Positions 55,876 through 63,340 of a stretch of DNA of 64,000 nt are shown here, in pieces. The position numbers and the translations under genes were made by a program. The notes beneath the pieces are model-generated. The model did not search any database, had not been told where the DNA came from, and saw only the letters and a list, made by a program, of their open reading frames with translations. Where the stretch lies: assembly GCA_945957365.1 (NCBI GenBank), contig CAMFKI010000003.1:220531-284530 (forward strand), read 5' to 3'. The DNA is from an uncultured Alphaproteobacteria bacterium. Its GTDB lineage: Bacteria > Pseudomonadota > Alphaproteobacteria > Rhizobiales > Aestuariivirgaceae. Each line of letters begins with the position of its first letter. The first letter of the stretch is position 1.

Positions 55876-57648
55876 TTGAAAGTTGGTCCGATAGACACAG
55901 GTTTTCCTTCCCCTTCAGTCGGCAACATCTTTCCTGCAGGTGTCAGCGAGGAAGTTGTACTCAAGTCACTCGCGAGGATCTGCAAAAGCGGGGGGGGTTC
56001 AACGAATCCACGCTTGCGCAAGTTGTTGAGTTATCTTGTCGAGGAAACGCTTCGGGGCCGCGGCGATCGCATCAAGTCGTATTCGATTGCCCTCGAGGTG
56101 CTAGGCCGTTCTCCTGACTTCGATCCCCAGAGAGATTCGATCGTCCGAATTGAAGCATCAAAGCTCCGGCGTGAGCTGGAGCGATATTACCTAACTGAGG
56201 GTCGTAGTGATGAGTTGGTAATTTCTGTTCCAAAGGGGGCTTATACTCCATCATTTGAAGGAAACGTCGGCTCCCATTATCTGAATGGTTCTGCTGGCGA
56301 TCGGCATGCCATTTTCCGGCGTGGCATCCGGGCTGTGCAGTCTTCAAATTTGGGGAAATTGTCTTCGGCAACCCTCGTTGTCATGTTGCTGGCCACAGCA
56401 GTTTGGTGGGCGACATATCCTAGACCACCGTTGATCCCACCCAAGCCGACGCTGCTCTTCAAGCCACTGGTGGACCTTTCAAACACGCCGCAGACGTCCC
56501 TCCTGGCGGCAGGATTGTCCGAGAGCATTGTTCAGCGCCTGACGCGGTATCGCGAGCTGGCGGTAATCGCCGGGGACCCGTCGCCCCCCGGCCCCTCTCT
56601 CGCGGCGGCCCGCTTTGAGTTGACCGGCACCTTCCTCATGACCGATGGCGGGGCGATCGTGCAGGTACACCTGCTTGACCGGCAGAGCGGCCAAATGATC
56701 TGGGCGGAATCATACTCTCCCGCGGTTCAGGCCCAGGAGCTGCTCAAGGCAGAGAGCAGCATTGCAGATGCCGTTGCCGTCAATGTCGCCGAACCGACGG
56801 GCGTGATCTTCGATGCGGTGAGAAGCGACAGCGTAGAGATTGCGCCCGCAGACTGGAGTGACTTCAGCTGCATCCTGAATGCCTATGCCTACCAGCTAAC
56901 CCTCTCTGCCAGCGATCACCCGACGGTACGGAGCTGTCTCCAGCGAACGGTGCAGGACTATCCCAGCTATGCGACCGCCTGGGCCCTTTTGTCTCTGGTT
57001 TATCTGGACGAACTGCGCTTCTCCTACGGCAACCCAACTCCGGAGCAGAAGACCATCAGCCTCGGGAAGGCGTATGATGCGGCGCGCAGGGCGGTTGACC
57101 TGGACCCGAGCAACATCCGCGCGCAGCAGGCCCTTATGATGGCGCTGTTCATGCGCCACGATTACCAGACTGCTCTCGATCTGGGACAAAAGGCGCGAGA
57201 ACTCAACCCCAACGATCTAGAGTTGAAGGGCGAGTTGGGGATGCGGCTGATGCTCTATGGACGGCACAATGAAGGTTGCGAACTGATCAGCGCTACCCTC
57301 TCAAGCACCATCCGGAAACGGCCCTATTATCTCACTGGATTGGCTGTTTGCCGGCTGTTCTCGGGTGACAAGGAAGAGGCTGCCAGGCTCATAGTCGATG
57401 CGGACGCTGCGGGAAACCCCGTCTTTCACATCTGGGCCGCAATCATTCTATCTGCCAACGGACAGACTTCCGAAGCTGCCAAGCACAGGCTCTGGCTGAC
57501 GGAGAATGCGCCGGACAAGCTCACCGATCTACTTGAGCAGCTTCCTCTCCGCTTCGTACAGGCAGCCGATCAACAGAAAGTTCAGCAGCTTATCGAGCAA
57601 GCTGGGTTTCCTCCGCCAGGCTTGAAGGGACGGACCTTGCCTAACTGA
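55876..57648 (+). CDS. Winged-helix-like / single TM / TPR signalling protein
   Basis: 590 residues, start TTG 55876 (uncertain). Residues about 45-135 are the rhizobial N-terminal domain with RLRKLLSYLVEETLRGR and DSIVRIEASKLRRELERYY, resembling transcription-factor-like winged-helix domains. One membrane helix lies at about 162-180. The rest has a TolB-like segment (LLAAGLSESIVQRLTRYREL) and TPR-type helices (RRAVDLDPSNIRAQQALM, GQKARELNPNDLELKGELG). The plan is CadC-like: cytoplasmic DNA-binding head, membrane anchor, periplasmic sensor. Related proteins are abundant in Bradyrhizobium and Mesorhizobium, sometimes fused to adenylate cyclase. Confidence 0.75.
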   Translation: MKVGPIDTGFPSPSVGNIFPAGVSEEVVLKSLARICKSGGGSTNPRLRKLLSYLVEETLRGRGDRIKSYSIALEVLGRSPDFDPQRDSIVRIEASKLRRELERYYLTEGRSDELVISVPKGAYTPSFEGNVGSHYLNGSAGDRHAIFRRGIRAVQSSNLGKLSSATLVVMLLATAVWWATYPRPPLIPPKPTLLFKPLVDLSNTPQTSLLAAGLSESIVQRLTRYRELAVIAGDPSPPGPSLAAARFELTGTFLMTDGGAIVQVHLLDRQSGQMIWAESYSPAVQAQELLKAESSIADAVAVNVAEPTGVIFDAVRSDSVEIAPADWSDFSCILNAYAYQLTLSASDHPTVRSCLQRTVQDYPSYATAWALLSLVYLDELRFSYGNPTPEQKTISLGKAYDAARRAVDLDPSNIRAQQALMMALFMRHDYQTALDLGQKARELNPNDLELKGELGMRLMLYGRHNEGCELISATLSSTIRKRPYYLTGLAVCRLFSGDKEEAARLIVDADAAGNPVFHIWAAIILSANGQTSEAAKHRLWLTENAPDKLTDLLEQLPLRFVQAADQQKVQQLIEQAGFPPPGLKGRTLPN

Positions 57649-57875
57649 TTGCAAGAGACATCAACGAAAGGTTGATGGACCCTCCAAGACAATGATCAAA
57701 CTCTCATGTAAGTAGAACTACAGGGCAAAAGTCGGTGTTAATTACATCGATTATCGCTGTTTTGCTATGTCGTTGCTTGCTCCGAGGCCGGTCGTTGCGG
57801 AGAGTTGCACCAGGCCGTCACGGCCTTCATGCGAACGGTCTGTTGCAACTTTATCGATGGTGCGGAGACAAGCTC

Positions 57876-58163
57876 ATGAATATGGACGCTCTTCTCTCGA
57901 TTGTCGCAGTTGTGTCGGCGAACAAGGACAACAACGTTGTCACAGACGTTTACAAGCTGGCGTCCGACTTCCAAGCCACCTACCGCCAGTGCACCTGGCG
58001 AGAACTCGTGACACTGGTTGAACTCAGTGTTGTTGAGATCGGAGGTGCTGCGGAGTGGAGTGAGGCCGGCATTTCAATGAGGCCGGCCAGGCCTGTCGCC
58101 ATCTCACAGCGGGCCCCCTCCAGGCTCACGTTGACCGCCGTCGAAGCACGGATCCCCGCATAG
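57876..58163 (+). CDS. Small hypothetical protein
   Basis: 95 residues from ATG 57876 with GGAG about 9 bp upstream. The first half (MNMDALLSIVAVVSANKDNN, then VYKLASDFQATYRQCTWREL) looks like real helical protein, and I recall similar short rhizobial hypotheticals. The last 25 residues are less protein-like. No domain assigned. An open frame continues upstream to 57735 but is unconvincing. Confidence 0.42.
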   Translation: MNMDALLSIVAVVSANKDNNVVTDVYKLASDFQATYRQCTWRELVTLVELSVVEIGGAAEWSEAGISMRPARPVAISQRAPSRLTLTAVEARIPA

Positions 58164-58200
58164 TTTTTAAACTTTAAGTTGTTTGGTCTGGGAGAAAGCC

Positions 58201-58701
58201 ATGAGCGGATACAACTACAACGAACTTCTCCAAAACGGAGAACGAAAGCTTGAGGCAGGCTGCATACGCTTGCTCGGCTATGTTCCCTATTTCTATCTTA
58301 TGACTAGACTGATCGCACCTGAAGGGAGAGTTTTTTTGACAGCCATCGTTGTCTCCCTGACATTCTCGCTGGAGTGCTGCCTGGTGTCGCACGCGCTCAC
58401 TCTCTGGCATCGGCAGAGTTCATTGCGCCACACGCCACTGTTCAACATCACGTTCGCCTCCACAATCTGTCTCGCAATGCCGTTGCTCGGCCTCGCCACC
58501 TTCCGCATTATGTCGCCGGCAGGGATTGACCTCGTTCATTCGCTGCAATTCTTCGGCGTGTTTCTGCTCCCGTGCTTAGGCTTCCTCGTAATCCAAGCCC
58601 TCACCCGAAGGTGCCCAGTCGTAACCAAGCGACTGCACGCAGTATCGGATCATCCGCACTTCGCAACTCGGAGATCCGGCACGTCACAGTATCACCGCTG
58701 A
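58201..58701 (+). CDS. Hypothetical multi-helix membrane protein
   Basis: 166 residues from ATG 58201 after GGGAGAAAG. Three to four hydrophobic segments: YVPYFYLMTRL, FLTAIVVSLTFSLECCLVSH, FASTICLAMPLLGLATFRIM and FFGVFLLPCLGFLVIQAL. The tail is basic and polar. Not recognised. Located 37 bp after the small hypothetical gene and 33 bp before the next, so a short operon is likely. Confidence 0.6.
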   Translation: MSGYNYNELLQNGERKLEAGCIRLLGYVPYFYLMTRLIAPEGRVFLTAIVVSLTFSLECCLVSHALTLWHRQSSLRHTPLFNITFASTICLAMPLLGLATFRIMSPAGIDLVHSLQFFGVFLLPCLGFLVIQALTRRCPVVTKRLHAVSDHPHFATRRSGTSQYHR

Positions 58702-58734
58702 GTTCTCACCCATCTCTAGCCACGGAGTACCACC

Positions 58735-59136
58735 ATGGGATACGCGTATGGAACGTTCACCGCTGCAACCCTGCGGTTTGCGGATATTACCAATGCCAGG
58801 GGTCGGCGAGTCCATATCGGGTGCATAATGTCTGCCGGCCTGGATTGGGTCGAAGTCAGTCTGCCTGACCATCTGCAGGTAGAAGACGAGGTTTGGGTGG
58901 CCTTTCCTCCGTGCCAGATCAAACACCGTGTCAAAGCCGATTGGCGCACTCTGGACAGGATCGGGTTTATCTACCTCGAAGGCGGACCCGCTGAAGAGCA
59001 GTTCGCGGGCATTCCTGGTCTGCTTGACCCTCGTTCGGCGTTCCTGAAGCGGCCCAATGTCAAGGAAGGTTCACTGATGTCCGTGGAGCCGAGAGCTGAA
59101 ACTAGATTTCCCAGCATCGACCCTTCCTGGTCCTAG
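58735..59136 (+). CDS. Unknown small protein, possibly PilZ-like (paralog of 49519-49869)
   Basis: 133 residues. Core HIGCIMSAGLDWVEVSLPDH, then DWRTLDRIGFIYLEGGPAEE and GIPGLLDPRSA, closely matching the protein at 49.5 kb in order and spacing. The N-terminus (GYAYGTFTAATLRFADITNA) differs from its paralog, and a 25-residue polar tail is extra. Family unknown. The RIGFIY end of the beta-rich core suggests a degenerate PilZ fold (inference). Confidence 0.65.
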   Translation: MGYAYGTFTAATLRFADITNARGRRVHIGCIMSAGLDWVEVSLPDHLQVEDEVWVAFPPCQIKHRVKADWRTLDRIGFIYLEGGPAEEQFAGIPGLLDPRSAFLKRPNVKEGSLMSVEPRAETRFPSIDPSWS

Positions 59137-59227
59137 CTGAAGGGGAATGGCGGATCGAAGTGTTCAGCCAATGTGCCCTTGCTGAGTGAGTGCTGAAGCT
59201 TTGTAGGCATGGACGTGCGAGTTGGCC

Positions 59228-59453
59228 TGACCTGATGGGGTGGCGTCGGTCACCAACCGCTTCAACTTTCTGCTCTTGTCCCGATCAGCCTTCATGCGTC
59301 TGTCGTCGGAGACGTCCATGCCGTCGAACTCGCCTTCCGGCTATGCAGCGTGGCTCTCGGGATCCCCTTCCTTCGCACCAAGTAGCAGGTCTTCGCGCCC
59401 GCCTCAGCATCATCTCCCTTGCGGGAAGTTTGGCCGTCCACCCCATCAGGTCA
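59228..59453 (-). mobile_element. Decayed IS3-family orfA transposase fragment with 16-bp flanking inverted repeat
   Basis: On the minus strand one frame reads EAGAKTCYLVRRKGIPRATL, and after a one-base shift another reads EFDGMDVSDDRRMK and SRKLKRLVTD. Together they match the helix-turn-helix and GMxVSDxxRLKxLExEN leucine-zipper part of IS3-family OrfA (for example LCRKHGIS-AT-YNWKAKFGGMDVSD). No orfB remains. TGACCTGATGGGGTGG at 59228-59243 and its exact complement at 59438-59453 flank the fragment. The rest of 59137-59841 holds no recognisable gene. Confidence 0.65.
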
Positions 59454-59583
59454 CCTCGGATGCGACTGACAGTCAGCCACAAGTTCAATGCTGATGCAAT
59501 GTATCGAGCCTATGAGGAGGCTTGAAGCGTAGAGAGGTATTGCAACTGTACACGCCAGTGCGAGGCCGCTTCTGATCTAGGCA

Positions 59584-59613
59584 AAGAAAAGGCTCGCCGC
59601 TTCGCGGCGAGCC
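59584..59613 (-). terminator. Rho-independent terminator (minus strand)
   Basis: GGCTCGCCGC and GCGGCGAGCC form a perfect 10-bp stem with a three-base loop, followed on the minus strand by TTTTC. It could end transcripts of the ArsR-SRPBCC pair, whose last stop is at 59842. Confidence 0.7.
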
Positions 59614-59841
59614 AGGTGGGAAGTATGCTTAAGGAGTGTGATCCCTCGCCAGGGGGGCGTCAGAGGGACCACAGCGATTGGAGCGAAGACTGAGATAAAC
59701 CCCAGTCGCTACTCAAACTAATCTAGTGCGATTGGAACGCGCAATCGAGATGAACGCATAGGCGGAATGTTGTGCTAGCAATGCTGAACAATTCATATTT
59801 CCCTTCATGGGTGGGTTCACGCGCGTACACTTATCTCGCTC

Positions 59842-60297
59842 CTATTTCTTTCCGGGGTCACTAAGAACAGCGCTGCCGGTCTCCAAGAGAGATTTCAGAT
59901 TGGAGACAATTTTTGGCCAGCCTCCCGACACAGCTTCCACTAGCTTTGATGGCTCGTGTTCAATTGTATGATTGATGGTGAGTTTGACAGCCGATCCGAT
60001 GGGCTCCAATTCGATTCGGCAAACAGAGTCTCCTTCAGCCGCGAGCTCCGAATTTCGCTGGTGCCGCCAAAGGATGGTCAACCGAGTTGGTCGTACTGCC
60101 TCTAAGATTGTCCCGACATCACTGACGCTGCCGTCAGAATGAACCATCTTCCAGGCACTGCCCGGGAGCCAATCACTCTCGCAGTAAACACCAAACCAGT
60201 ACTGCTTCATGAACTCCGTGTCGTCGGTTAGCGCCGACCAAAGTCGCTCTGGTGTTGTGCGGATGAACGTCACATAGTTGAACGCGGATCTAGCCAT
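59842..60297 (-). CDS. SRPBCC-family protein (AHSA1-like)
   Basis: 151 residues. FIRTTPERLWSALTDDTEFMKQYWFGV is the standard start of AHSA1/ATPase-activator-homolog START-like proteins, and VEAVSGGWPKIVSNLKSLLETG the standard end helix. These bind hydrophobic ligands, role unknown. It overlaps the ArsR-type gene by 8 bp; ArsR-AHSA1 gene pairs are a common bacterial arrangement. Confidence 0.88.
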   Translation of the reverse strand: MARSAFNYVTFIRTTPERLWSALTDDTEFMKQYWFGVYCESDWLPGSAWKMVHSDGSVSDVGTILEAVRPTRLTILWRHQRNSELAAEGDSVCRIELEPIGSAVKLTINHTIEHEPSKLVEAVSGGWPKIVSNLKSLLETGSAVLSDPGKK

Positions 60298-60625
60298 TTT
60301 CCTTCTCCAGTCGTTGTTTGAGTTTAGAAAGCGCCTTTAGGCGCGGCCGTTCGAATTTGGCGATCCAGCGCTCGTAGATGTCCTGCAATGGCACTGGATT
60401 GAGGAAGTGAAGCTTCTCGCGTCCTTGCCTTTGGGTGGCGACGAGGTTTGCTGCCTCAAGCACACCGAGATGTTGCGTCACGCCTTGACGTGTCATGTCG
60501 AGGTGCTCGCAGAGCTCGTTCAGCGTCCGACCATCATGTTGGTGCAACACATCCAGCAGCTTCCGCCGACTGGGATCGGCAAGTGCCTTAAACAGTAGAT
60601 CTGCGTCATGGTGGTCGTCTGTCAT
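60290..60625 (-). CDS. ArsR-family transcriptional regulator
   Basis: 111 residues from ATG 60625 (MTDDHHDADLL). Winged helix: LFKALADPSRRKLLDVLHQH, LNELCEHLDMTRQGVTQHLG and VLEAANLVATQRQGREKLHFL. The ELCVCDL metal-site motif of ArsR/SmtB is missing, so it does not look like a metal sensor. It likely represses its own operon through the two palindromes just upstream. Confidence 0.9.
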   Translation of the reverse strand: MTDDHHDADLLFKALADPSRRKLLDVLHQHDGRTLNELCEHLDMTRQGVTQHLGVLEAANLVATQRQGREKLHFLNPVPLQDIYERWIAKFERPRLKALSKLKQRLEKENG

Positions 60626-60635
60626 AGATTCCACA

Positions 60636-60681
60636 GGCAAGTAGTGACTTGCATGATGTTAGGCAAGTGAACACTTGCATG
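60636..60681 (-). promoter_or_regulatory. Two palindromic operators upstream of the ArsR gene
   Basis: The 20-bp motif GGCAAGT-N4-ACTTGCATG occurs at 60636-60655 and 60662-60681, 26 bp apart. Each centre is an inverted repeat CAAGT-N4-ACTTG. They sit 10-56 bp upstream of the regulator start, the right place for autorepression. Binding by this ArsR is inferred. Confidence 0.75.
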
Positions 60682-60739
60682 TCAAGAGGGCTCTCCCGCA
60701 TTGACATGGAAATTGTTCAGATCACCACGAGCCTAGCCA

Positions 60740-61048
60740 TTAGTGCCTCTCAGTCGATGTGGAGACAGTTGGCGGAGCGAGGCCACTCAGAAATTGGCCG
60801 ATGACCCCAGTGAGTGAAGAATGACCCTTGACGGGATCGCACCGGACCTCCTCAGCAATCTCGTCACCATGGCGGTTGGGGATGTCTCGCAGTTCGGCGC
60901 AAAGGGCCTGGAAGGCTTCTTGGACATGCCGCCGCACTGGAGCCTTGGGGATGAGTTCCTTCTCCCCCGCCGCAATTTCAAGGGCGAGTTTGTGGCAGCG
61001 AAGAATCACCTCCACTGTGCGATGTTGTGAACCCCTCTTACGATCCAT
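60740..61048 (-). CDS. Doubtful hypothetical protein next to the rhs remnant
   Basis: 102 residues, no ribosome site before ATG 61048. Sequence such as EVILRCHKLALEIAAGEKEL and VQEAFQALCAELRDIPN is helical and protein-like, but no family is recognised. By position it could be a leftover immunity gene or toxin tip of the decayed third rhs cassette. A plus-strand alternative (60821-61030) looks less convincing. Confidence 0.3.
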   Translation of the reverse strand: MDRKRGSQHRTVEVILRCHKLALEIAAGEKELIPKAPVRRHVQEAFQALCAELRDIPNRHGDEIAEEVRCDPVKGHSSLTGVIGQFLSGLAPPTVSTSTERH

Positions 61049-61121
61049 TCGTGGATAGAGTCACGACGGCATGCTCTCCCTGCGCGAAGGCCAGCGGCAC
61101 GAAAGTGCCACGCCCGCTCGT

Positions 61122-61297
61122 CTGTCCGAAGGGGGCGTAGTCGGCCCTGGTGGTAGCCCGCCCATGCGGATCGAGAGCCGGTTCGAGGCGAGATGGTCCT
61201 TGAGCAGGAAGGCGGTGGCGGTGCCTTCGTGTTTCACGTCCGGGTGCAGGTAGGAGGTGAGCAGGCCCTGCTCGGCTATGAGGGCATCGAAATTGTC
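61122..61297 (-). pseudogene. Rhs core fragment, frameshifted
   Basis: About 175 bp highly similar to 62528-62700 inside the orphan rhs module: [20 protein letters not shown] and [15 protein letters not shown] in one frame, [12 protein letters not shown] in another. A one-base deletion at about 61153-61156 (TAGCCCGCCC against TGGCGCCGCCC) breaks the frame. Nothing of a toxin tip follows. It is the remnant of a third rhs cassette. Confidence 0.8.
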
Positions 61298-61383
61298 GAT
61301 TCAGCCGATGCACTGCGATCTATCGCTACGGAATCATAGAACAACGCCCACACAGGGCTGACACCGCAAGATGCAGTTCTTGA

Positions 61384-61650
61384 TCAGCGCCCCAGCTTAG
61401 CGTCCATGATCGACCTGACGTCTTCCTCGGTGTGAAGGTACTGCCCGGGGGCGTCCATGATGTCAATTCCATAGAGGAACATGACACACTCCCAGATGCG
61501 ATCTTTCGCGGCAACAGGCGAGTAAGTTAACGAACCCGCCTCGGACTGCTGCATCACACTGTAGGCCCAGCGATCGGCTGCCTCTCTGGTCATTCGCCCA
61601 TCCAGCACATCGCGGAACACACGGCGCACCGTCTCGAGATCGATTTCCAC
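61384..61650 (-). CDS. Candidate immunity protein for the orphan Rhs toxin
   Basis: 88 residues starting at GTG 61650, with GGGAGG about 8 bp upstream. [20 protein letters not shown] and [13 protein letters not shown], then a [20 protein letters not shown] stretch, resemble small proteins found directly after polymorphic toxin genes. The start lies 61 bp inside the toxin gene. Role as neutralising partner is inferred from position and size. Confidence 0.7.
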   Translation of the reverse strand: MEIDLETVRRVFRDVLDGRMTREAADRWAYSVMQQSEAGSLTYSPVAAKDRIWECVMFLYGIDIMDAPGQYLHTEEDVRSIMDAKLGR

Positions 61651-62720
61651 TTACCAGCCTCCCAATAATTGCCGTCACGGTCGAACCCGTAATGGGTCTT
61701 ACTTCCGCTATTTAGCTCCGGCCGCACTTGACGAACATTGCAGGCTTGATCGGCTGTCTCATGCCACCCTCGCGACCTTCCTGACGTAGCGTTGTACTCG
61801 TGCACGTATCGACGCCCTGCCATCTCTCCAGGCTTTGCAGCCGATTGGATTTCGCCGTAATAGCGAACGCGCCCGTTCTCAAGCTCCTTGACGCCATCTT
61901 TGCCGTACTTCTCTGCGTAGCCAAGATGCTTGGACAGGTCCGCTGCCTGCTTCGCACTTGGCACCATGGATACCTTTGGTCCAGCCTCTGCTGCATTTGG
62001 GACGCTTCCAGCTCCTATGGGATTGATTACCTTTATGTCTTCTGCCGGGTGTACTCCAGGGACAACTCCCATGTTTAGATCGATAATTTTCGGTTGAATT
62101 GGCTCCTCGCCGACCTCAGCCTCTGAGTTTGGATCGGCCTGATCCGGCCCACCCGCCATCTTCTTACACGCACTGCACTGGCTTTCGGTGTTCTGGCTCG
62201 CGGTTTCCGAGGACTTGTTGCTGGAGCCTGGGGAGTTCTCGTTCTTTCCTCCCCCTTCCAGATCGCTATGATCGGTGACGTCGTCGTGGGAGTCCTCGTA
62301 GGAATGCCCGTTTGCATCTGCACCATTGATTGGATCGTTGAGGGCATATGCGTATCGGTTGATATCGACGCCGTCCTTGTCGGGGTCCCAGGTATCGGGT
62401 GAGAGGAAGCGCCCGAGGTTGGGGTCGAGGTAACGGGCGTGGAGGTAGAGGAGACCGGTCTCGGGGTCGAAGCGCTCGTTGATGTAGGATTTCCCGGTGA
62501 GGACGGAGGATCCGTTCGAGGTGAGGGGCTGGCCATAGGGGGCGTAGTCGGCCCTGGTGGTGGCGCCGCCCATGCGGATGGAGAGCCGGTTCGAGGCGAG
62601 ATGGTCCTTGAGCAGGAAGTCGGTGGGCGTACCCTCGCGCTTCACGTCGGGGTGGAGGTATGAGGTGAGGAGCCCCTGTGGGTTTGCGGCATCGAAGGCG
62701 ACCTCGGCATCCACCCCCAA
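61590..62720 (-). CDS. Orphan Rhs C-terminal module (core end plus toxin tip)
   Basis: 376 residues from TTG 62720, but the Rhs frame is open back to about 63037 with no good start ([14 protein letters not shown] and [12 protein letters not shown] repeats are visible there). The core end reads [19 protein letters not shown], then [21 protein letters not shown] linker with C-x-x-C (QCSACKKM) and [13 protein letters not shown] leads into the variable tip. The tip (about 286-358) has [38 protein letters not shown] and [12 protein letters not shown], as in known rhs-linked toxin tips. Toxic activity cannot be named. Lacking its own start, it is probably silent unless recombined. Confidence 0.82.
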   Translation of the reverse strand: MGVDAEVAFDAANPQGLLTSYLHPDVKREGTPTDFLLKDHLASNRLSIRMGGATTRADYAPYGQPLTSNGSSVLTGKSYINERFDPETGLLYLHARYLDPNLGRFLSPDTWDPDKDGVDINRYAYALNDPINGADANGHSYEDSHDDVTDHSDLEGGGKNENSPGSSNKSSETASQNTESQCSACKKMAGGPDQADPNSEAEVGEEPIQPKIIDLNMGVVPGVHPAEDIKVINPIGAGSVPNAAEAGPKVSMVPSAKQAADLSKHLGYAEKYGKDGVKELENGRVRYYGEIQSAAKPGEMAGRRYVHEYNATSGRSRGWHETADQACNVRQVRPELNSGSKTHYGFDRDGNYWEAGKWKSISRRCAVCSAMCWMGE

Positions 62721-63025
62721 GAAATACCGCGTCTGGCCGAGGAAGCTCTTGGCGGTGCGCTCACCGTCAGGGCCATAGTCGAAGGTTGCGGTATTGCCGT
62801 TCTGGGTGACGGAGACGGGCCGGTTCTCGCCATCATAGGTCAGGGTCTTGGGCTGGATGGGACCTGCGGCACCGTCGGGGTCATAGGAGAGGGTATTGCC
62901 GTTGGCGTCGTAGGTGACGGTTGTGCCGCAGATCGAGGTGGGGGCGTGGGGGTGGGCCCCTGGGCCGTAGACGAGGTTGGAATTGCAACAGACAAAAATG
63001 CACCAGACCCCCTCGTCAACAAGTC

Positions 63026-63340
63026 CTAAGGTTCTTCATTTGATCCTGTCCAGCCCCAGTCGCGAAACATGTCAACAAAGGATTGAAGATCGAAGTCCTC
63101 CCCATCGCGAGGTTCATCCAATACTGCGAACCCATAGCCCTCTGCCATCAGGCTTGCACCACAAGGACTGACGGTATCATAACTGGTCACTATCAGCATT
63201 CCATTCCGATGCCCAATTCCGCGTATTCTCGCGAGGGCTTCTACTTCGCAATGACCTGATAGTCCTACACGGTAGTTCAGGTCAAAGCCCAGTCCAAGAG
63301 TATCACATGCCTGCCGTATCCAAAGTTGCAGCTTAGTCAT
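63026..63340 (-). CDS. Candidate immunity protein for the main Rhs toxin
   Basis: 104 residues. ATG 63340 overlaps the rhs stop by four bases (ATGA), so it is translationally coupled to the toxin. The acidic sequence ([21 protein letters not shown]) and the Trp-rich end ([12 protein letters not shown]) suit a toxin-binding inhibitor. No family recognised. It is followed directly by the orphan module. Confidence 0.75.
   Translation of the reverse strand: MTKLQLWIRQACDTLGLGFDLNYRVGLSGHCEVEALARIRGIGHRNGMLIVTSYDTVSPCGASLMAEGYGFAVLDEPRDGEDFDLQSFVDMFRDWGWTGSNEEP

Noticed and set aside
59190..59525. Plus-strand open frame of 111 codons
   Set aside because: Arg/Ser/Pro-rich and antisense to the recognisable IS3 orfA fragment.
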